DNA from: Cocos nucifera
Taxonomy: Eukaryota > Streptophyta > Magnoliopsida > Arecales > Arecaceae
Direction: 5' to 3'
Length of the DNA stretch: 64,000 nt
Assembly: GCA_006176705.1 (NCBI GenBank)
Contig: QRFJ01004976.1
Coordinates: forward strand, 27,206 to 91,205
Part shown: positions 56,375 to 64,000 of the stretch, piece after piece
Layout of the letters: the number at the start of each line of letters is the position of its first letter
Numbering within the stretch: the stretch's first letter is position 1
The notes under the pieces: model-generated
What the model saw: the letters and a program-made list of their open reading frames with translations, nothing else
The model's database searches: none
Told to the model about the DNA's origin: nothing
Translations under genes and position numbers: made by a program

Positions 56375-58654
56375 TGTTAGATTTGTGTGCCCTAGAACCC
56401 AGAATTGGCTGACACTTGTAATACACTTCTAGGAGCAAAATTATAATTTTGACTATAAATAATAAAATAGATTATTTTCTATCATAAATATGTATTTAGT
56501 GTCTGTGATACATCCCTTAAGTTAATGGTAATGATAATTCATATTTTCAAGAGTTGAAAATTTAAGACATGAATTTTCATTTATTAACTCATAAAATACT
56601 CCTGACCGTAGGATCATCATGAGGATGGTGATTGATCCGGAAGGTTGGTATACAATCGCTTCTTCATAGTAGATGAGTCTTGAGTCTACGGTGTAGAGAC
56701 ACCAGAGCGAGAGTATAGGTACTCGTTAGAGAACGAGGGCACTGAGCGTGACCACCTCGAGCAATCATAAGGAAGTCTACCTTCTCATCAATGACTGACT
56801 TAAAGTTGTAGTGGTGTATCTGGTTCTTCGATCTGAGGTGCATCGGCAGTTCACCTTGAGGGTGTTATAGTTTGACTACATCATGACTCGATCTCCTAGC
56901 CATTCAGAATCCTGAGGTTTATGTTGGCTATAACATGTTCATTATAGGAATTGGATTGCACCAAGAGAGAATCTATCTACCTCGGTGGATGAGGAGCAGT
57001 CCTATGATCATCATGAGAATCAAATCCATAAGCCCATAGCCATGGCGGAGTGAAATAATAGAAAGAGTTTCTATTAAGGTTTTCACATCGGACTTGAATC
57101 GAATGATTAAATCATATGATAGAAATTAGGGTTTGACGAGTTCACCTTAATCCTAATCTGATCGGAACTCAAGATAGAAGAACTTAATCACACAAGTAGC
57201 TGCATCAAAAGATTCATTTTCAATTTTGATGGGTTGCCACCATATACTGCTAGATGTCATTGGTAGATTTTGGAAGCAATTAGAATAATTTAGATGATCG
57301 ATCATTCTAGTTATCTGAATTAGAAGAGTTCTGATCCATCGAAAAGAGTTTCGATGATGTCGACGATGGAGATCACAACATATCCCATTACCATATAGAA
57401 TTGAACCTAACTGGGTCACACAAATAAGGATTTAGATCTGGATATTATCAATTGGACTAACCTAATTTAATTGATTTGAATTAGATTCAATTAGGTTTAA
57501 GAAAATCGTGCTAGCACACGATTGAACCTTACGTTCTTCTTTTATTATCATTAAAAGTTGTCTCGACTGAGCCAAATGAGTTTGTGCTCACTCAAGTACC
57601 TTTACTCGATCTGACTAGAGCTTGTCCAGATCAAAAAAGAATTATCTTAATTTATGAGATAAATTTGAGATAACACCTACCATTTTCCATCATGTGCTAA
57701 TTCTTGTCCTTTGACTTTGGTCAAATGTTGACATTTGACCCTTGGATATCTGCCTATGTGTCTTGTACTTATTGGAGAGCAGATAGGAGCTTGTCCCCTT
57801 ACTGAAATTTGGAAAGATGGGGCTGCACACCTAGGGAGGCATGCGCCCATGGATAGGGACGCCTAGAGTCCCATACGGATGGGACTCTAGGTTGCTTGTT
57901 GGATTCTACTTAGGTGACCCCTAGCCATAAACTTTGACCAGTCTTAGGCACCATCTAAGGATGAATTAGTGAGGCTCTCATCTGATTAGATCAGGTGATA
58001 TCATCCCACCAACCAGATTTAGATCTGATTGTACGAAGTAATGCGATTGATCGGGATGATGTGGCACCGCATGGTGCAGTAGGGTCTATAAATAAACCCT
58101 ATCTACGTCCAACTTTTTGTGAGTTCCTCTTAGCCCACATGCCAAGGCTTCCCCTCTCCCTCCTCTATGCCATCTTCTAATCCTCTCTCTCCTCTCCACA
58201 CTCAAGAAAAGTTAGGCTCCAGTTTGGTGAGACCCAAACAAGAAAAGCTGACAAGAAAGGAAGAAGGCAGCACTACTGCAGAGACGACTGCTGATCTTCA
58301 TAAGGAGTTTTGAAGATCCTCCAAATTAGATTCAGATTTAATTTTTGGAGAAGTTATAAAGAAGAAAAGGATCTCTAGATCTAGCCTAAGTGGATACTGG
58401 TAGAGACCAGGCACTTGCATGGCTAGATCCAGAATCTCAGGCAATCAGCAAGATCATCAAAGGGTAATTAGATTACACGACATCAAGGTATTAATTAAAT
58501 TAGATTTAATTTTTATTTTATTCATTAGATCTATAAAATTAGATTAAAATATCTCAGATCTGATCTAGATGCATGAGAAAATTTTTTGAAATATCTCTCT
58601 TGATCCGATCAGATCTGAACGAACCTGATTCGGGAAATCAGGATTTCCCCTTCA
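56375..58654 (+). repeat. 5' LTR of G
   Basis: 2280 bp from TGTTAGATTTGTGTGCC to CCCCTTCA, the reverse complement in order of D's LTRs. TATA box at 58087-58094, conserved block at 58383-58424. Confidence 0.92.
58087..58094 (+). promoter_or_regulatory. TATA box in the 5' LTR of G
   Basis: TATAAATA in GGGTCTATAAATAAACCC, about 570 bases before the LTR end, at the same relative place as in D's two LTRs. Confidence 0.65.
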
Positions 58655-58656
58655 AC

Positions 58657-58669
58657 AAGTATCAGAGCC
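58657..58669 (+). other. Primer-binding site of G
   Basis: AAGTATCAGAGCC two bases after the LTR end, two differences from TGGTATCAGAGCC. It fixes the plus orientation. Confidence 0.8.
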
Positions 58670-60533
58670 AGGTTCTCTAAATTATTTAGATCTAATTTTT
58701 AATTTATTTTGATTTAAAAATTAGATGATTTTATATATCACATGATATGTGATTAGATCTAAAATCAAAAAAAATAAAATTAAATAATATAGATCTAAGT
58801 TCTTCAATATGCATGACTAGTTGTAAAATAGAATAGTTATATACGTAGTCTTGCATGATCATGATTTATTTTAATTAAATTATGATTTTAGATCTATTTA
58901 TTTTTTATTTTTTAATTATTATAAATATTATAATAAGATATAAAAAAATAAAAAATAAAATTATTTAATTTTTAGATCATATGAGATATGATGCATGCAT
59001 GATTAGACTAGTTGTAGAATAGTTCTACATAATTATCTAGATTAGAATTTATTTTAATGTAATCAATTTAAATTTGATTTTTTAGATAATTATGAGATAA
59101 TTTAGATCTATAAAAACATGCATGATGTGATATATGAGATGTATGCAAAACATGTATTAAGTTAGATCAAATTTTATATATGAGATATATGATGTAGATC
59201 TAACTACTTTTGTAGATTTATATTTTTGATTAAGGCATTCCCCTTGGCCGTCTGGTCATAAAAATAAAGTAGGATTTAAATGCCCTCTCCTTCCATTCGA
59301 TGGGGTGTTCTTATGATGTGTAGGGGTGCTGCACGTTCGTCCTTAATCAGAAATTAAAAACTTACATTCTGCAAAATCTTAGATTTTGAAACCCTAGGAT
59401 TTTATTTACATGTTTTGTTTATGAATCCTAACTTAATTAAGAATTAAGATTATAAAATTTAATTAGGTCTAAAATTGAGAATTTTAGATCTAAGACATAC
59501 TCGTAATATTGGGTTCGAGCTTGGGTAGCTCAATTAGGTCTAAGCAATTGATCAAACCGAATCAAGAGTTGGTTAGATGGGATCAACAGTGCTTAAATTG
59601 ACCAGCCTAATAGGATTAAGTCTGGATTGAGATCGAGTCATGTGAGTGATTGATCAAGCTAAGACCTAATTAGGCTCAGTGGTTAGAGTCTAGATTGTAG
59701 GCTAATCCAATTGGTTCTGGCTCAATAATTTAGTGTCTAAGATAAGTTTGGCAGATATAACCGACTGATTTTTAATTGGGAGCTACTCGACTTGAATGCA
59801 TTCTTATCGAGTTAATGGCATATCCCTTCCATTGATCTTACTTACCTGGCCATGTTTGTTGACTCAATTCTGATCTGAGGTAGTCAATAATCTGAGCTAA
59901 CCCATGCCACTAGGTTAGTCATAATGGTTATGACTGTGTCAAGTCTAGTTTAATGAGACCTAAATCAAATCTTCCTAAGAAAAGATTAAGTCTAAGGTCT
60001 TCCACCATTATAGATATGCGGGCCCTTCCCAGAGTTGATTGTTCTTGCTGGTTATAGTGGTTCAGTTGCACCAGAAAAATGCAACCATTTCTATTAGGCA
60101 TTGGATGCTATAGGCTGGAGCATGGATTGGGCTCAATATTTCGGATACAGTGAGAGACTCAATTAGAAATCCAATCCATGCAAATGGTGGGTCTGACTTA
60201 ACTAAGGAGTGGATCAATATTCCGGGCATGGTGAGATTAATGAATTAGAGATCAAGTTTGGGTGCACCATGATTAGAGAATCATTGAACAAGAGTTATTC
60301 ACACATTGGCTAACCCATCATCAATAACTGTTAGGTGAGATGATGAGTCAGTTGGTGGGACCGTACCACCCACTAAAAATCATTAATCATGGAGATTTTT
60401 GCGTCTCTACAAAGGGAGTGTAGGGATCCAAAAAAATAGTGAAAGCTAATTTATTTAAAAATAAAATTTATAAATAAATTGGTTAAGTCTTAATTACAAA
60501 ATCTAACTAAAAATTTTGACTCTCTATAAGAAA
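58670..60533 (+). other. Untranslated leader of G
   Basis: About 1.86 kb, colinear with D's leader. It contains the same GC-richer patch at 59236-59343 with the CTGCACGTTCGTCC end. No supported ORF. Confidence 0.7.
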
Positions 60534-61420
60534 ATGTCTACATCCAACCCACTAACACGAATCCTGGACACCTAAAGACTGACCAGATCAAATTATAAGG
60601 ATTGGCTCTAAAACATCAAAATTATTTTGGGTTTCAAGAAGTTAACTCATGTATTGGACCAGGACCCTCCCACTTTACTAGCCCATCCATCCATTGAACA
60701 AAGAGCATCTCTGGATAAGTGGACGGACGAAGATAACAAGATCAGATATTACATGTTAGGCTCGATATCTGATGAACTTTAGCACCAACATGAAGATATC
60801 AAGACTGTTCACCAAATATTGGCTCACCTACAAGAGATGTTTGGTGAACAGAGTCGTGCAGCCAAGTTCCAAGTCACTAAATGACTTTTCAAAGCTAAGA
60901 TGCATGATGGGCAGTCAGTCCAAGATCATTGTCTAATGATGATCAAGGATTTGAAAGAACTTGAGAAGCTCGGAGTGAAGTTAGACTTGGATCTGTAGAA
61001 TGACATAATTCTGTAATCTTTGACTAATGCGTATGGGCAGTTCATCATGAACTACCATATGCATAATCTACAGAATTCCTTGGTTGAACTTATGAACATA
61101 CTGATTACCGCTGAGCTTTCCATGAAAGGTTCTAAAGGCTCAGTGCTTGCTATGGAATGGACTTCTTCCAAGAGAAAATTTTTTGGAAAGAAGAAGAAGT
61201 CTATGAAAAAGCTGAAGGTGGAAGGAGAAAAGAAGAAAAAGACAAAGCTGAAAAAGAAGGCCGCTGATAAAGGAAAGTATTTTCATTGCAACAATGATGG
61301 CCACTGGAAGCAGAACTGTCCTACGTACCTAGTCACCCTAAAGAATAAGGAGGAGGCTGGTGCTTCTAGAGGTATGCTCATTATTGAGTCTAACCTTACG
61401 ATTTTTTCTACATCCTGTTG
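60534..61420 (+). pseudogene. gag: G gag with altered zinc knuckle
   Basis: The start is at ATG 60534 (MSTSNPLTRILDT), the same position as D's gag start. A UBN2 domain with several stops follows, then an open part from 61020 with FIMNYHMHNLQNSLVELMNI, a lysine-rich stretch (61180-61260) and the knuckle KYFHCNNDGHWKQNCP, in which the first Cys of CCHC is Tyr, as in D. Confidence 0.88.
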
Positions 61421-61940
61421 GGTGCTTGACTCTAGTTCTAGTGCTCATTTGTGCACTTCCATGCAGGGTCTTGAAGATAGCAGGAGGCTGAGGGATGGTG
61501 AGATGATTCTGCCATAAAAAATGAAGCAAGAGTTGCTATCGTGGCCGTGGGAACATACCCTCTTCGACTACCATCTAGTTTAGACTTAGTGTTAAAGGAC
61601 TGTTATTATGTGCCTGCAGTAAGCAAGAATTTGATTTCTGTTTCTTGCCTTGCATTAGAAGGCTATGTAATTAATTTTCTTAAGAACCATTATAACATTC
61701 TTTATGAAAAAAATAAAATTATAAGTGGTTTTCTTATTAACAATCTTTATCAGTTACATGTTGATGTATCTATTTTTAATATCGAGCAAAATGTGAATAC
61801 CATGAAATGACCTAGGGATAGTCCAAATGATAGGTATCTATGGCACCTAAGACTAGGTCATATAGCAGAAGATAGGGTTAACAAATTAGAGAAAATTGGG
61901 CTATTGAGTCTATTGACTTTTGAGTCATATCCAATTTATG
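61421..61940 (+). pseudogene. pol: G protease and pre-integrase segment
   Basis: The protease motif is worn to WVLDSSSSAHLCTS (Gly lost). After a stop at 61515-61517 the frame resumes at 61541 with VGTYPLRLPSSLDLVLKDCY and SKNLISVSCLALEGYVI. A stop at 61808-61810 precedes RYLWHLRLGHIAEDRVNKLE with the zinc-binding His pair. Confidence 0.87.
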
Positions 61941-62566
61941 AATCTTGTCTTCATGGCAAAATGACTAAGCTCACTTTTGTAGGACATGGAAAAAGGGCCA
62001 TGGATCTTCTTGCCGGTACATATTGATGCATGCGGCCCATTTGATGTGCCGGCTAGAGGCAACTTTGTCAACTTCATAACCTTTACCGTTGATTTATCTA
62101 GGTATGGGTATGTGTATCTTATAAGACATAAATCTGAAGCTTTTAAAAAGTTCAAAGAATTCAGACATGAAGTAGGAAAGCAAACAGAAAAACCCATTAA
62201 GATTCTTTGATCAGATAGAGGAGGTGAATATCTTAGTCAGAAATTCCTAGACTATCTCAAGAAAAATGGAATAGTCTCTCAATGGACTCCACTTGGAACA
62301 CCTCAACTCAACGGGGTTTTAGAATGGAGGAATCGGACCCTATTAGATATGGTCCGATCCATGATGAGCTTCATAAACCTTCCTGATTTTCTTTGGAGAT
62401 ACTGTTTGTTAACTATAATATACTTACTGAATAGGGTTCCTTTTAAAACCATTCCTACCATACCATATAAGATATGGCATGGTAAGAAATCAAGTCTGAG
62501 TCATCTCAGAATTTGGGGTTGTTCGGCTCATGTCAAAAGACAACAAGCGGATAAGTTAGACTTTAA
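61941..62566 (+). pseudogene. pol: G integrase, up to the inversion breakpoint
   Basis: ESCLHGKMTKLTFVGHGK, then a frameshift near 62015, HIDACGPFDVPARGNFVNFI, DLSRYGYVYLIRHKSEAFKK, TGA at 62208-62210 (as in D), the PQLNG segment, MVRSMMSFINLPDFLWRYC and LSHLRIWGCSAHVKRQQADK. The match to D ends at the next codons (about 62566), where the sequence turns into the minus strand of the same gene. Confidence 0.9.
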
Positions 62567-64000
62567 TTACCAAATACCAACAATATATCCTTAGTTCTTC
62601 TCAAGTACTTAAGGATACATTTCACAGAAGTCTAGTGTTCTTCACCTTGATTCGACTGGTATCTGCTCGTGACACTCACAGCATGGGCTATATCAGGTCG
62701 TGTATATAACATGGCATACATAAGGCTCCCTATTGCTGAAGCATAAGGGATCTTGCTCATGCATTCTATTTCCTCAGGTGTGCTAGGGCATATCTTTTTG
62801 GAAAGATGAATGCCATGTCTGAAGGGTACCAAACCCCTCTTAGAGTTTTTCATGCTAAACATCTTTAGCACTTCCTCTATGTACATCTTTTATGAAAGTC
62901 CTAGCATCCTATTTGGTCCATCTCTATAGATCTTAATTTCTAGAATAAAGGATGCTTCTCCTAGGTCTTTCATGGAGAATTCTTTAGATAACCATATTTT
63001 AACTATGGTCAACATGGGAATATCATTTCCAATAAGGAGGATGTCATCCACATATAATATGAGGAAGACAACAGCGCTCCCACTGACCTTTTTGAAGACA
63101 CATGGCTCCTCTTTATTTTTTATGAAATCAAATAATTTGATCACATCATTAAAATGAGTGTTCTAGCTCCGAGATGCTTGCTTAAGTCCATATATAGACC
63201 TTTGCAGCTTGCATACCTTGTGATCATCATCACTGGATGTGAAACCTAGTAGCTGTTCTATATAGATATCTTTCTCAAGATATCCATTTAAGAATGTCGT
63301 TTTCACGTCCATTTATCATATTTCATAATCAAAATAGGCAGCAACAGCAAGCAATGTGCAGATGGATTTAAGTATAGCTACTGATGAAAAGATATCCTAA
63401 TAGTCAATGCCTTCACGTTGACTATAATCTTTTGTCACTAATCTAGCTTTGAATGTCTCCACATTCCCATCTGCATCAATCTTTCGCTTCTAGATCCATT
63501 TACATCCAATAGGTACTATACCTTCTGGTGGATCTACCAAGGTTCAAAATTGGTTTGAGTTCATCGAGTCAATTTTTGACTTCATTATCTCTAATCATTT
63601 CTCAAAGTCGATATCCGATACCGCCTCATTATAGGTTTTGGGATCACCACCATGAACCCCATTACCTACGAGGAATATTTCCTCTACTTCCTCTGAAATA
63701 GTACCTAAGTACCTCTCAGACGGATCGAAAACTCTTTCCAATCTACGAGGTGGAGGAGGTAGTGATTGAATTGGCTTAACCTAATTTAGTTTCATTTGGT
63801 CCTTAGCTCGTTGCTCTTGTGAGACTTTCTTATCGAGCTTGATCTGCTTTCCAATGCCGCTATCTTGAATAAACTATTTTTCAAGAAAGATGGCATGTTG
63901 ACTCACAATCACATTATGATCTTTTTGGCATATCAACTCACAATCACCATTATGAATCTTTAGGATATCCTATAAAATCAGAATCTCTGAAGACCTAAAG
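62567..64000 (-). pseudogene. pol: G integrase tail, RT and RNase H border, inverted
   Basis: On the minus strand from the window end: integrase C-terminal tail (GYPK region near 63960), linker, RT with ENSK-side motifs, VFLILYVDDILLIGNDIPML with YVDD at 63043-63054, LGEASFILEIKIYRDGPNRM, MSKIPYASAIGSLMYAMLYT and SVTSRYQSNQGEEHW (62632-63144), ending at the RNase H border near 62567. It aligns with D 34000-35430. The strand switch occurs where the plus-strand integrase stops, so it looks like an inversion within G. Confidence 0.88.

Larger units (their letters stand above)
56375..64000 (+). mobile_element. Copia element G (family of D), 5' part with an internal inversion
   Basis: Plus strand: 5' LTR 56375-58654, PBS, leader, gag, protease and integrase up to 62566. 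From there the RT to RNase H part lies inverted (minus) to the end of the window. G interrupts F's gag; candidate left TSD GTTTG (56370-56374). The 3' LTR would lie beyond the window. It is closely related to D along its length. Confidence 0.9.

Noticed and set aside
62567..64000. A separate minus-strand copia element at the window end
   Set aside because: The switch falls at one exact point of G's pol, and the two parts cover complementary stretches without overlap, so an inversion is simpler. It stays open until the sequence beyond 64000 is seen.

Overview
The window is an AT-rich stretch of flowering-plant nuclear DNA made almost entirely of LTR retrotransposons. I found no convincing host gene, tRNA, rRNA or other cellular locus. 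The mixture of long-LTR (2.0-2.7 kb) Ty1/copia elements and a Sirevirus-type copia element with an envelope-like ORF suggests a large plant genome. A monocot such as a palm would fit, but that is inference and the species cannot be read from the sequence.

The layout is a nested set of insertions, which can be unpicked from LTR ends, primer-binding sites (PBS), polypurine tracts (PPT), 5-bp target-site duplications (TSD) and reading frames that resume across an insertion. The host is F, a minus-strand Sirevirus-like element: env-like ORF 22203-23571, RNase H and RT 23931-25420, integrase 25421-26390 continuing at 53300-53560, gag 53843-56374. Four insertions break F. (1) A (minus, 4114-22202) sits in F's 3' part. 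A is itself broken by H (plus, 1-4113) in its RNase H and by B (minus, 10960-21851) in its 5' LTR. (2) C (plus, 26391-53299) sits in F's integrase. C carries a small repeat insert J, J holds E (plus, 29178-43094), and E holds D (minus, 31220-41623). C also carries a truncated LTR K (45990-48708) between two copies of one integrase segment. (3) L is a GC-rich solo LTR (54208-55370) with a perfect TSD. (4) G (plus, 56375 to the window end) sits in F's gag, and its RT-RNase H part is inverted (62567-64000).

A, B, C, H and K form one loose copia family (Angela/Tork-like by motif style). D and G form a second, related family. F is a Sirevirus. E is a short non-autonomous element without recognisable coding capacity. 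Element order (left to right on the coding strand) is LTR - PBS matching initiator-Met tRNA - long untranslated leader of about 1.9 kb - gag - protease - integrase - RT - RNase H - PPT - LTR. None of the copies looks autonomous: all carry stops, frameshifts or deletions. D is the best preserved (446-codon open RT region). The most interesting points are nonsense codons and a zinc-knuckle substitution shared between separate copies, repeated stem-loops in the leaders, an LTR whose 3' end contains old PBS-like sequences, a block conserved in the LTRs of both copia families, the inversion in G, and the integrase duplication around K. Letters A-L are my own labels. All similarity statements are by eye.
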